A stretch of 64,000 nt of DNA. It comes from Anarhynchus alexandrinus (lineage: Eukaryota > Chordata > Aves > Charadriiformes > Charadriidae). This document shows positions 49,239-60,700 of the stretch, piece by piece. The DNA is taken from NCBI GenBank assembly GCA_008711295.1, contig VUYV01000293.1:422657-486656 (forward strand), in the 5' to 3' direction. Made by a program: the position numbers and the translations under genes. Within the stretch, counting starts at the first letter, position 1. Every line of letters starts with the position of its first letter. A model generated the notes under the pieces. The model saw nothing but the letters and a program-made list of their open reading frames with translations, had not been told where the DNA came from and searched no databases.

Positions 49239-50195
49239 ATCATAGAATCATGAATCATAGAATGGTTTAGGTTGGAAAGGACCTTGAAGATCATCGAGTT
49301 CCAACCCCCCTGCCATAGGCAGGGACACCTCCCACTAGACCAGGTTGCCCAAGGCCACGTCCAGCCTGGCCTTGAACACCTCCAGGGATGGGGCCTCAAC
49401 AACCTCTCTGGGCAACCTGTTCCAGTGCCTCACCACCCTCAAAGTGAAAAACTTCTTCCTAATGTTCAATCTAAACCTGCCCTCTTCCAGTTTGAAGCCA
49501 TTCCCCCTTGTCCTGTCACTACATGCCCTAGTAAAAAGTCCTTCCCCAGCTCTCCTGTAGGCCCCCTTTAGGTACTGAAAGGCCGCAATAAGATCTCCCC
49601 GGAGCCTTCTCTTCTCCAGGCTGAACAGCCCCAACTCCTTCAGCCTCTCCTCATAGGAGAGGTGCTCCAGCCCTCGGATCATCCTCGTGGCCCTCCTCTG
49701 GACACGCTCCAACAGGTCCATGTCCTTCTTATGTTGGGGACTCCAGAGCTGGATGCAGTACTCCAGGTGGGGTCTCACGAGAGTGGAGTAGAGGGGCAGA
49801 ATCACCTCCCTCGCCCTGCTGGCCACACTTCTTTTGATGCAGCCCAGGATGCGGTTGGCCTTCTGGGCTGCGATCGCACATTGCTGGCTCATGTTGAGCT
49901 TCTCGTCGATCAGCACACCCAGGTCCTTCTCCTCAGTGCTGCTCTCCAGCCATTCCCCGCCCAACCTGTAATTGTGCTTGGGATTGCCCCGACCTAGATG
50001 TAAGACCTTGCATTTGGCCTTATTGAACTGCATGAGGTTGGCTTGGGCCCACCTCTCCAGCCTGTCCAGGTCCCTCTGGATGGCATCCCTCCCTTCCAGC
50101 GTGTCTACCTCGCCAAACAGCTTGGTATCATCGGCAAACTTGCTGAGGGTGCTCTCGACCCCACTGTCCATATCTCCTACAAAGATGTTGAACAG
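49239..50195 (-). mobile_element. young CR1 LINE, 5'-truncated (about 957 bp)
   Basis: This is the longest and best preserved bird-type CR1 here. The plus strand begins with reverse tail units (ATCATAGAATCATGAATCAT), one of them altered. It continues through the complement of the 3'UTR and the ORF2 C-terminal region to GATGTTGAACAG, just upstream of the reverse transcriptase active site. Homology stops there and a 15-base flank duplication (GTGAGAGTTGAGATG) follows. The missing 5' part includes the endonuclease and most of the reverse transcriptase, so the copy is dead. Confidence 0.97.
49335..50171 (-). pseudogene. CR1 ORF2 C-terminal part, 278 codons open, 5'-truncated
   Basis: The frame encodes the end of the CR1 reverse transcriptase and the following C-terminal domain. 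Residues 11-17 hold the active-site block KFADDTK, with both catalytic aspartates at 14-15. Downstream are the [20 protein letters not shown] block, a KDLGVLID turn, [33 protein letters not shown] and the terminal [20 protein letters not shown]. The upstream codons LFNIFVGD are also present, so the first Met is internal and not a true start. The absence of stops and frameshifts over 278 codons shows recent insertion, not function, since the fingers, palm start and endonuclease are absent. Confidence 0.93.
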
Positions 50196-50224
50196 GTGAG
50201 AGTTGAGATGGTGAGAGTTGATTC
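50196..50224. repeat. 15-bp direct duplication at the 5' edge of the CR1
   Basis: GTGAGAGTTGAGATG is followed at once by GTGAGAGTTGATT. It lies exactly at the truncation point of the 49.2-kb CR1 and may be junction filler made during insertion. Confidence 0.75.
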
Positions 50225-53200
50225 TTTTACCAGTGCTACTTTTCTGAAATGAAAATATCTTCTACTTTGTTATTCTGAGAATAAAGAAATGCTGATGTCA
50301 TTGATAATTCAAATTATAATTCTTTTAGATTCTACTGTAGATCCCAAGATTTCTCCTCAATTCATGTGTCTGAGACAAGCAAGTTCTTTTGAATGAAAAA
50401 TATGATTTTGTAATAAAAACTCTCACTTTGAAAAAAGTAAAAAATAAATTATGTAGAATTTCTGACATCATTTATTTTGCTTAAAAATTGAAAATACATG
50501 CTTTTTCTACTTTCATATTCTCCCCATATTTTTAAAGCTAATTTCAATTATAATGTAATTGTTCTTCAGTTGCTCTGAAATTCTTTTTTTTAGCCAATTT
50601 ATTTTTTTTTAATCCCTCTGTAGTTTTAACTCAGGTATCTAGAGTGCAGAGTATTTCAGCTGTATATTTCAAAAAATGTATAGTATCCAAATTAACTTCT
50701 TGGTTTTTTGGAGGGCAGCGGTTATAAAGTAACTCTTCTCTTTTTAGTATGCCACAGGTCAGTGTTGTCACATCTAGAGAACTGTGGGGTTTTTTAGTTA
50801 ATACGTGTATTTTGTCATGCTAAGAGATCCATTCCAATAACAGTCTAGTTATGGAAATTTGTGCACCCAAAGTTCTCAGGTAAATCTCTCAATAATTGTT
50901 TGGTCATGCTGGTAAGAAGTTGAGTTCTGGCTCGAGCGGAATTGTGTTTGAGTCAACTAATCAAAACTCATTTAGTATGTAATTTGTGCTTTATTTTTTC
51001 ATTATTAGACAGCCTGTTTTATGTCACTTGATATCCTCATGACGTTGATACAACTCTCACATCAGAAGCCTGCACAAGTATATCCCAGCAAAATGCAAAT
51101 ATAATTAAGATAGGTTCGTAACAATTAGACTTATAATATACATACTTCTTAATTACTACTTCTTAGCATTTCTCCTGCAAGGGAGAAATTGCCTGGATGG
51201 GCTTTTTTGAGCTGTTTTGAATAGCTGTTATTCATATTTCATATCTGTATAATTATACAATATGAAAATGAGACCCCATGACAAACACCGTCTGTCCAGT
51301 AATTAATTTCATCTAGCGGCACAGTTTTAGTATTTGAACATTGATGCAATAAGAGATACTGAAAGAATTTATGCCGAACTTTTATGTCAGTGTAATCACT
51401 CCACGGTGGAGATGGCCAAGGAAAATTATTGTCTTGTTTAGACATCCCCAGAAATAGAGCAATTTGACCGTAGTGTAAGTGCACTCAGTACTCGCTTTTC
51501 AGAGCAATACTAATGGCACTGTAGACGACACTGACATTAGAAAACCGTACTCACCTGAAATTTGCAGCACGAATGGATGCTGTCAAATATTAAAGCTGCT
51601 TGCAGGCATAATCCCTCTCACTAGTCTGCTGATCCCTCGGACTCTCTGTTAATGTTTACAAGTATCTTAAAAGGTGAAAACATCTTTTTATACAATTCCA
51701 CAAGGCAAGAAAAAGCAAGAAAAAAAATACTTTAGTTTTTCTAAAGACAAGAATAAAGGAACAATGGAGAATACAAGCTGACATCTTTGTAGGGTGGATA
51801 GACTTGATTTTAATCAAATATATGGATCATACACCCTATCTTTTGAAGTCTGTGGATTCTTTGAGTACTGCTACCCCGACTCATGAGGCACTGAGGGCAA
51901 ATTCTCTGTTCCTGAAATTTAGGAATTTATTAACCCACTTCCAGATGACATGACATTGAAATTATATGGCAAGAGTCACCAGCTGCAGAAAGGCAGGTGG
52001 AAGCTGATGGTACTAACTCCCTGTGAACCCTCCTGCATGACCAGACAGCAGTGGCTTGCCCTTCTGCAGTCATTTCCCTTTCTCCCCGCAGGCAGATTTT
52101 ATTTTTTTAATGGCTATTTAAAATGTGACAATGATCAGAAAGGAATTTTGTCATCTACATTTAGATTTCTGAACAAATGCATGACTTTCAGGAGTTCTTG
52201 CTAACTATATCTCCCATTCAAAGTCAATAACACTTTCCAGTTTGGAAATGTCAGTGTATGATGATAATGCTTTATAACTATAAATATCAAAATTACTCAG
52301 AAGCTTTTCTCCTTTCTTTTCACAAGTAACCTCAGATTTCTCTTTCACTTGGTTAATCTTTATCCAAAGGTAGAAAGATTTCAAACACATAAACAAATAA
52401 TAAAAAAACCCCACAAACCTAAAAACAAAGCAAGTTTCTTTACTATCCTAAATTTAGCCAAGTATGAGATATATATTTGAAAATATATCTGGCTGGTAAA
52501 ATACTGTGATTTATTGTGTAAGAGTCAGGAGGAAAAATCAAGCTAATCATTACTGTCATCATAAACTTCCTCTCATCTGATTTAGTACTGAATACCTACT
52601 TTTATATTCTGCAGTACATCAATTTCTAATTCATGATTCTGATTGCAATCAGGGTACATCATTGCTCTGTATCTGCTGGTCTTCATTAATGCTCACAGCA
52701 GTTTTTGAGCTGGAGGGCTTAGGTTCCAACAGAGCAGACACAATGCCTAAATTTGTTTTATAGCTGAAGTTACAGAAACCCTCTTAATGAATGAAAACCA
52801 GATCATCAGACCCCACTGCTATAGCTTTATTTTTATCCAGGATCTTATAATATTAATCCTAACAAACTTACAAGGATTAAAGAAAGAAACAAATAATTTG
52901 TCTCCTTTCGTCCATCTAAATCCTTTGATTTCCCTAAGTAACATTCTAGGCTGGAAGATCCACTGATTATTCGCTTTATCAGTGCGAATCAGTATTTATC
53001 AGTATAGATACAGCCTTCAAAATGGTATTTCAAACTTTCTCTGTTAAATAAAAGACATGGTATGCTTTTAGGTTTTTAACCAAGGCCTCAGTCATTCTAA
53101 AACTGCTGGGTTTGGGGTTTTTTAATAGCCTTATCTTCTTCCCTGCAATTCTAATTCTAAACATAGATTTATCATTATCTGATTTAGGTAAATGAAATAA

Positions 53201-53681
53201 AGCAAATTAATATACCCCAGGATTTAGTGGCTTGTTACAACTTGTTTACTAAGAGCCAACACTGAATCACATATATTCTGGTTTAAGTAACTAAGGAGAT
53301 CGCTCAAGATGAGATGTATGTATTAATAGTAAATAAATAAATCCTTAGTAAGTATTTATTGCTATGCAATAAACCATTAATACTGAATGTCTCCAGTGGA
53401 ATCTTTTTTCTTTATTCAGAGGAAAAGACAAAGAGTCTGACTCTGACTTTGGATATAATCAGGTTAAACCCAGAGCACAGAGGATAAGAATCAACATTTT
53501 TCTCCTGCTTACGGTAATGACTCCCATAAGTGGCTTGCACAAGATGAATAAGTGGACCTCTATAGGGCAGACCGTAACCGTGCTTCCTCGGGGGCTCAAG
53601 GAGAGGCTGCAAGCTAAAAAAATTTAATTCTTAGTGAAGACCTCTGGAAAGCATATATTTATCGAAAAATATCTGCTGCCT
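50225..53681. other. unique AT-rich non-coding sequence
   Basis: No gene or transposon was recognised. The 66-codon minus-strand frame at 53412-53612 has no recognised family. Confidence 0.5.
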
Positions 53682-53704
53682 CCCCACCCCACCCCATCCC
53701 CCCC
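53682..53704 (-). other. potential G-quadruplex (minus strand)
   Basis: Four C runs of at least four bases on the plus strand (CCCC A CCCC A CCCC AT CCCCCCC) give four G runs with loops of 1, 1 and 2 bases on the minus strand. This meets the usual G-quadruplex pattern with very short loops. Confidence 0.8.
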
Positions 53705-55128
53705 AAAAAAAGTCAGTGTAGCAACCCCGAGAATCTGAGCTTCAGACCATGTACGTAACCAGTCTTTAAAGCACTCTTCCCCTCTGCCTTTCAGAGACCA
53801 GACTGCTGATGTGGATTTTGCTCCCTGAAAAGCATCAGGCCATTTCAATATGTTGCGGTAATTATGGAGATAATGAACACAGCATTATGCAGAATAATTT
53901 TAATATCGTGGTGGTAAGAATTATTTTTCTATGTCTTCACTGTTGGTTGAGATCAAATATTGACTTGTATGGAATATATCTCTACAAACAACGAAAGCTG
54001 AAAGCTTCAGTAATTAAATACTGTCTTCAAAATGCTATGAGTAAATTTGCTAATGTTTTTACTGAGCTCCCTCAGGTAACTTTTTCTAGGCCTGATGACT
54101 TTTAAGGTTAGTTACACACTTGATTTCCTGCCTTTTTTTTCACTTATTTTTTTTACTTTTTAAAAATTATTTTCCTATGTACTTATGCGTATTCTATGTG
54201 TTCACTATTTCAATGCGTCTCTGCTGACATAAGCTATACAGGATGCGATGGCAATATTCAAATCAAGACAGAAATCACAAACAGAGCATCATGCCTGATG
54301 ATTTTTTGCTCTGATAATGAGATCATCTTGGTTTCAGTTACCAACATACAGAGTGGCACTCAACATTGTCACATAAGTCCCACATCATCTGTACTTTCCC
54401 AGATACTATGAGTGGTGAAATAAGAGTTGTGTACAGGTGGGTGAAACGATTGTTCTACTGCTGCCTATGACAAACCGAGAGAACACACAGGAGCCAAAGC
54501 TGATGCTAAATACCACCTTTTTATGTTGGAAGTACCATAAAATTAGAAACTAAAGACAGGAGGAGAACTATTGTAAATATGAGCATCAGTGAGTAACTGG
54601 GGACAGCAAAAAGGGGACAATTAAGGTTACTCAAATGAAGCTAGTTTACACTGCTCTCTGGTCAGATTAAAAAGAGGACAAGGTGGAAAGTTGTAGCACT
54701 ATCTTTCAAGGAATACAGGTAAGAAGCTTGACGTAAGAGCCTTGGTCATGTTCCCTGGAGAGCAGTGATGTAGCTGAGCTATGACATATGGTTCTGGACC
54801 AAGAGGAGTTCGGTTTGTTCAGACCGTGACTAGCAAAGTTATTTTGTATTTCTAAAGTTGAAACCATATTTAATCAGAAGGATCTGTGAAGATGCTCTGA
54901 GAGTGCTTTCCTGCCAGACATAGGTAGCTACTGAACTAATTTTAAAATCTTAAGGAATTTAGAAATTATTCAGTTTTGGCCCATTTGAAAGGAACAGGAA
55001 CAGTCAGAGATTTAGGAAGAGGGGAAAGGACAACGTAACAAATAAGACAGGAAAGCATTGCTGTTGATAGTAATATTATAGGGAAGTTGTCAAAGCCGGA
55101 GATCACAGGAAAAACAATAGAATAATAG
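53705..55128. other. unique non-coding sequence
   Basis: No gene was recognised. Open frames of 98 and 71 codons at 53.8-54.1 and 54.2-54.4 kb show no family features. Confidence 0.45.
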
Positions 55129-55477
55129 TGGGGGATCTTATCAATGCCTATAAATACTTAAAGGGAGGGTGCCAGGGGGATGGGAACAGTCTTTTTTCAG
55201 TGGTGCCCAGTGATGGGACAAGACATAACGGGCACAAACTTGAACATAGGAAGTTCCATCTAAACATGAGGAGGAACTCCTTTCCTGTGAGGGTGGCAGA
55301 GCACTGGCACAGGCTGCCCAGAGAGGTGGTGGAGTCTCCCATTCTGGAGACATTCAAAACCCACCTGGACACCATCCTGTGCAACTGCTGTAGGTGACCC
55401 TGCTCTGGAAGGGGGGTTGGATGATCTCCAGAGGTCCCTCCCAACCCTGACCATGCTGTGATTCTGTGTTTCTGTGA
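55129..55477 (+). mobile_element. CR1 LINE 3' end, 5'-truncated (about 350 bp)
   Basis: It begins at the [13 protein letters not shown] block (GGGGATCTTATCAATGCCTA). An 89-codon frame (to 55397) carries the C-terminal blocks [20 protein letters not shown] and [20 protein letters not shown]. The 3'UTR (GGTTGGATGATCTCCAGAGG) ends in ATTCTGTGTTTCTGTGA, a mutated tail. The YKYLKGG and HKLEHR blocks put it with the 2.6-kb copy. Confidence 0.95.
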
Positions 55478-55499
55478 AATCAACAGAAGTGTAAAGAGC

Positions 55500-56195
55500 A
55501 TTGCTAACCGGTTAAGAAGTGGGTACCACAGGTAGAATAGGGAAGGAAAGAAAAGCTATTGGCAAATCACAGGTACTAGCTGATAGGTATTTGAGATTCA
55601 AGGAAGCTAATTAACAAACTTACTAAACTCCCTCCAATATATTTTGAAGAGTAGTGGACAGCTGGAGACTTGGGGTAGGAAGAGGAGGAAAGGGAAGCAA
55701 CAACTTCGAGTTGATACGCTGCAATCTTGAATAATCTGGTTTATTGTGTATCCCTATTAAAAAACAGAACGAGTACTGTGAGTTAAAAATAGGCAAACAT
55801 CTGGAGAATAACAAAACCTTAAAAGCAAGGAAGCAAAGGTTTAAAAACAAATAATCATGACAGAGAAACATGACTACTTTTTGATGTTACACGTAAAAAT
55901 GTAATAGCTGGAGGGGACACAGTAGCCAAACTATTAAGATCATAAGTAGGCTTATAAAAAGGTCTCTGTGCAAAATCTTACAATATTAGCTCAGTAAGCA
56001 CTGCCGCGTGAAGTGAGATTTCAAATGGACTGCAAACAAAGGATGCTGATAAGCAGCGATGTGTCTAAACTCAGGGACCAGTAAGCAAGACGTCCCAGAG
56101 GAAGTTTTTAGGTATTTTCTTGTTTCACAACTTCTGTAAAGATATGAAGAGCATTAAGAGCAGTTTGATTAAATTACCGCACGATGCTGACTGTT
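55500..56195 (+). mobile_element. degraded ancient CR1/L3 reverse transcriptase segment
   Basis: Motif order suggests an old CR1-type reverse transcriptase. There is a GTACCACAGGTAGAATA segment, then GGAAGCTAATTAACAAACTTACTAAACTC and AAGAGTAGTGGACAGCTGGA. Later comes TATAAAAAGGTCTCTG (worn AYDKV-like), then TTTCAAATGGACTGCAAAC (LKWT-like), then GACGTCCCAGAGGAAGTTTTTAGG (worn VPQGSVLG), and GATATGAAGAGCATTAAGAGCAGTTTGATTAAATTACCGCACGATGCTGAC. The last matches ND...SSLIKFADD, with the catalytic block lost. The middle part (55690-55930) is not clearly alignable. This copy is distinct from, and older than, the CR1 just upstream. Confidence 0.5.
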
Positions 56196-58389
56196 TTCTA
56201 AAAACACAAATATATTAAGGTGTAAAGAATCTATCAATGCAAGCAAAGTGATCATTCTCTTGTGCCAGCAAAAGTATGTCAGACAACTGTGCAGAACAGG
56301 GGCATAGCCAGGATCAGAGAATCTTGCATTCACCCTCCCATCTGGACACAAGCAAGGAACCCACGTAACTCTGAGCCAAGCCATTCATGCAGCGCAACCC
56401 ACCTTCTGGAAGTACTCCAAAAGGCATCCTACAGTACACCTGATAATTTTGTTCCCAGTCACTGAGCCATACTGACAGGCATGAGGGACACCAGACGGCA
56501 CTATGTCCTTTGGGAGATGGTGACTGTTCTCACAGATCTCTGTGGCTTTTCAACTACTTCTCATGCTTTGTAACCCGCAGAATTTCCAAATGCCCATCTT
56601 CGAAGGGGAACCGATACTGTGTCTTACGAGAGCTGATTCAGCACAAGCACAACACTGAACGAAGGAATAGCAAGGAATGAAGAAAGAAGTACAAACAAAC
56701 AGAATTTTCATTGAAAAGGAAAATTAAATGAAGATTTAGGTTCTCCATTCTAAAGCAGCAATGGACATGAATAATTTCATGCGTAAGTTCAAAGTTTGGC
56801 ACAGCTGATCATGGTATTTAAAATATTCAGATGCGCGTGTTCAGTGGGTTGAGACCATCCATGTCTCTGGGAGAAAAATACAACATACCATTCAAGGAAA
56901 GGTATTGACATAGAAATTGTAATGGTGAAACAGAGACATGTATAAAAGTAAGAAGTTAAAGCTATAACCTGCCCAAAGCTTACCTCTAATAATAAAAGAC
57001 TCTCTCTACCAGCCGTGCTTTGCTAATTAGCTGAATACATGTCAAGAATGATTAATGAGCAATTGATTATAGCTTGCTGTTAACCTGGGAATAAAGATTA
57101 AGAGGCAAATCCTGAGTTAAATCCAGAGGTACAAAAATCCTGCAACAGTGATTCTGTGCACACGGATGTATAAAAGGAATAGTAATAAGGAGGTGATAGC
57201 AACAGGTTTTGGGGGGCACCTTTTTCTGTACATGGTTGGTTTAGGCATAAAGCAGATAATGCACCTTCACTTCAGAAGGGACAACTTATGGGTTGAGTTA
57301 CCACCCTGGAAAGCTTCTCTTACTGCTCTGTTCAAATTTCCCATTGTTCAAAAAACCTAAAATGGGCTTTGTCTGAAGAGCGTAAAATGAGAAGAAAACT
57401 ACTTCTCAATATTTCAGAAAAAGCATAAAGGTGGAGAAGAAAAAATGCTAGAGTGATGTAAACGGTTCTCTCTATATATGTACTTAGTACTAGGAAGGAA
57501 CCCTATTGCCAATAATCCGTAATTTTTTGTCTGGCATAGTTTTCAAGTCTCGGAAGCAAATGACACATGAAATACAGCACAGTGTCCAGTATAGCTGGAC
57601 AAAGCTTTGGAAGCTACACAGTGGAAACAAAATCTATATTGGCAGGGAGATAAGCTAGAATATGCAAACTTTTTCCTCTTTGCTAATTCCCATGTTTTTG
57701 ATAGAGACACTTTGAGGTTCCCTAGGTGATTATCCTGTACGATGCCAGGAAATTAAACAACAATCTCCATTCGAGAGCAGGTTCCACTGCTGAAGTAATC
57801 AGACAGACCTCATCCAAAGCAGTGAAGTAATTTTATTTCCAGCAACAGAGGATCCAGCTCTATTTCTTGACTTCTCCTCCTCCTCCTCCCTATTCTTTTG
57901 TGCTCTTTACACTGTGTTCTTTCAATACTGGTAAAGAAATTATTTTCTCTTCTTCTACCCGTCACATATAACTTTGGATTGATTCAGTTTGCCAAAACAA
58001 TACAGTCACAATTTTCTGGTGACACGGATATGCATCTTGCAATTAAATACATCCTGCAGCAGCAAAATGCTTCTCTGCCAAATTATACATACAGCTCTAA
58101 TTTTAGAGATCAGGGTCATTCTCACTCCAGTTGGCCTAGCAAAGCTAAAACAAGAATTTAGGATTTTTATCATACGTTATTCTACTGCAGAACACCAGGG
58201 CTTTCAGAAAGATGTTTTTCTTCACCAGACAGAAGCTGCACAGAGTCAGGCATTGACAACTGGGGGAACGTGATCCGATGACACTGTTCAGTGAGTGAGT
58301 CGGTGCATCTACTCAGGCACGGAAAAGAAAGAACTGTGTTTTAATGCGGTATGTACTGCCACAGGATTATCAAAGGAAATACAAGTGGG
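56196..58389. other. unique non-coding sequence
   Basis: No gene was recognised. A short (TCC)n stretch lies at about 57874-57890. Frames of 87-94 codons at 57.9-58.3 kb show no motifs. Confidence 0.45.
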
Positions 58390-58610
58390 TAACAACGCGC
58401 GGCTACATTAAAGGCCTCAGCGCTCGAGTTCCTCGGTGCTGTGTGTTGTGAGCAGAAGCAGAACGTAAGAAAACTTTGGAGCACCAGCGGTGCGTGGCAT
58501 AAACCGTAGTACAAGCCGCTTGTGGCAAAACTGCAGCTATTCTGCCCCGTGAAATGAGAGTCTCACTGCAAAGTTGAAAGTCCACCTCGCACCAGGAGCC
58601 AAACCCTTCT
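58390..58610. other. short CpG-rich patch
   Basis: About 13 CpG fall within some 220 bases, including ACGCGCGGC at the left edge and GCGCTCGAG, in AT-rich surroundings. No gene or known repeat was recognised. Confidence 0.5.
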
Positions 58611-60299
58611 GCTCTCAAATGTTTTGTGATGTTGGGATTTTTTGCTCGAGGACCCTCTTAATGAGGAGGATATTTTTTGATAGTAAGAAACATCAGCCTT
58701 TGGTCCCCATCTCTTTTAATCTGAAATTAATCAAATGCCATAACAATTTATATTGCACTAAAGGTATATTTTTTCCAAACATACTGAGAGGAACACACCG
58801 AGAAATGAATTCTATAAAATATAGAAGAATCTCAAACATCCAACAAAATAAGCTGCTAGGTTTTATAAGTGGGAAAAGTGCTCAGGCACAGATGGCTACT
58901 TTTTTTTCAAAATGCCTTTAAAATAAATTTTCTCTTGAAGTTCCAGAATAATAAACAAATACAGTTCTGTGTCTATTAACCATACTAGACTATCAGACAA
59001 TATCCTATAATAACCTACTGCTCTTTTGCCAACTATGAATTCCTGTTGTTTTTAAACTATTGAAGTGGGCTGAAGAACAGAACTCTTGTAAATGTCTGCT
59101 GCATCCTCTGTTATTTTGAAAGATGGTGACTTAGTAAAAAGTAAAAGGGAGAGGGGAAGAGAGAAAGAAAGAGAGAGAGGGAGGGGCCTGAAAGCCAATA
59201 TTCTTGGGTTTTGTTTCTCTTTTCCCTGCATTTGTAAGGTCTTTTTTTTTTAAAACCAGGTCTTATCAGGGAGGATTAAGTAGTATTTCCCTATGTAACT
59301 TTACCTGAAAATCCATTTTTTTCTTTTTTTTTTTAATAAAACAAACAGAAAAAGAACCCTAAAAAAATTGTTTAGACATAATGTTCTGACAAATGGAAGT
59401 TGCAAGTTTAAGTGGCATTGTCTCTTTGTGGTTTTATTGTGAGTCTCACAATACCCATTTGCAATACACCCATTATGGAAACACCCCGAATGGTAAAGTG
59501 AAAGGAATATTTAACAGTCAGTTTTCAGCGCAGGTTTCCAACTTACAGAGTTGCCGAGATACACTTGAAAATGTGGCCAAAGATCCTAGAAAGAGACATG
59601 CAGGAAAATAATAACAACTTCAAATGAAATCATTTGGCATGGAAATTTCGAACCCTTTAAATCCGAGACTGAGTGATTGACTGAGATTAGCAGCTCTGAA
59701 GGACAGGCTCTACATCTAAGAACGGTGTAATTCCCATACGATTTAAGGCACTGCAAGCACATGGTGAGGTCTTTTGGGCCGCGGTTTTACTCTAATGGCA
59801 GCTGGCACGAGGAAAGAAAATTGCTATTTCCAGAAAAGGCCTGGAGCTTACTTAAAGGAGGCAGGCTCTGAGGAGCTTGCAGAGGCACTGCAGAAAGGAG
59901 ATCACAAAACAAAGACACTTTGCAGCTGCCAAAGACCAGCCAAGATGTCTGCCAGCGTACGAGAGACAAGACACCGTGCCCTGGATATTTTTTGATATAT
60001 CTAAATAGCACAACATAGTCAGGTTGCTTTTTTCTGCTGCCTTTAAGCGCCAGGCTTGAAAGAAGTTCCTTGCATGCCATATAAACATTTATACTGACGC
60101 TGAAGTGAAAAGGAAATCTTAAAGTGCAGAAAGGAAAAAAAAAAAATTCAGCCTCATGAAGTGTTTCAGATTCAACATTCATGTGTTGACAAAGAGTCAG
60201 TTATTCATAATTTAGAAGTAATACTGTAAGCATTGTGTATTATTTAACTGCAAGAAAGGGAAATGATAGAGATAGTCCTTTTTTGCCTGGCATATTCTG
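58611..60299. other. unique non-coding sequence with a purine tract
   Basis: Nothing recognised besides the purine tract at 59143-59186 and several A/T runs. The 115-codon frame at 58.6-58.9 kb has no family features. Confidence 0.45.
59143..59186. repeat. 44-bp pure purine tract (GA-rich)
   Basis: An uninterrupted purine run rich in GAGA and GGGAGGGG words. Such tracts can form triplex DNA and bind GAGA-type factors. Confidence 0.85.
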
Positions 60300-60700
60300 G
60301 AGGAGGAGGGCAGAGTTGCTATGTACTTGAATTGTACAATATTTACTGAATTTAAATTACATTTTGTACACACTGTAAAGATCCTTGTATACAAACAGTA
60401 CAGTTATCAACCCAGAACTGTAAATGATACAGTAATTTAGCTGTATTAACATATTTTGTATATTTTTCAGAGAGTGAATTAATTGTAAGATGTGTCTGTT
60501 TTATTAAACATTGAATGATTGGTCTGTGAGTGTTTAATTTGAAACATTATTGATTTGCAATACACGTGTTTCAAGTTTAGTGTTTGGCTACATTCCCTTT
60601 CCTTTCTGTCATTATCTGCTGATTAGTTTATCTATAATTGAAGTCAATAAAATCTCTTTAATGTACTGTGCTACTGTGTATCATTAAGTAATGGTTGTAA
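60300..60700 (+). other. 3'UTR-like AT-rich stretch with a polyadenylation signal
   Basis: AT-rich sequence with many TGTA words (TGTACAATATTTAC, TGTACACACTGTAAAG, TGTAAATGAT, TGTATATTTTTCAG) leads to AATAAA at 60646-60651. A TGTACTGTGCTACTGTGTAT downstream element follows. The arrangement fits the end of a plus-strand transcript. No upstream coding exon was found, so a gene is not claimed. Confidence 0.3.

Noticed and set aside
49272..50252. Several forward frames over the 49-kb CR1
   Set aside because: They are antisense shadows of the CR1 ORF2 tail on the minus strand.
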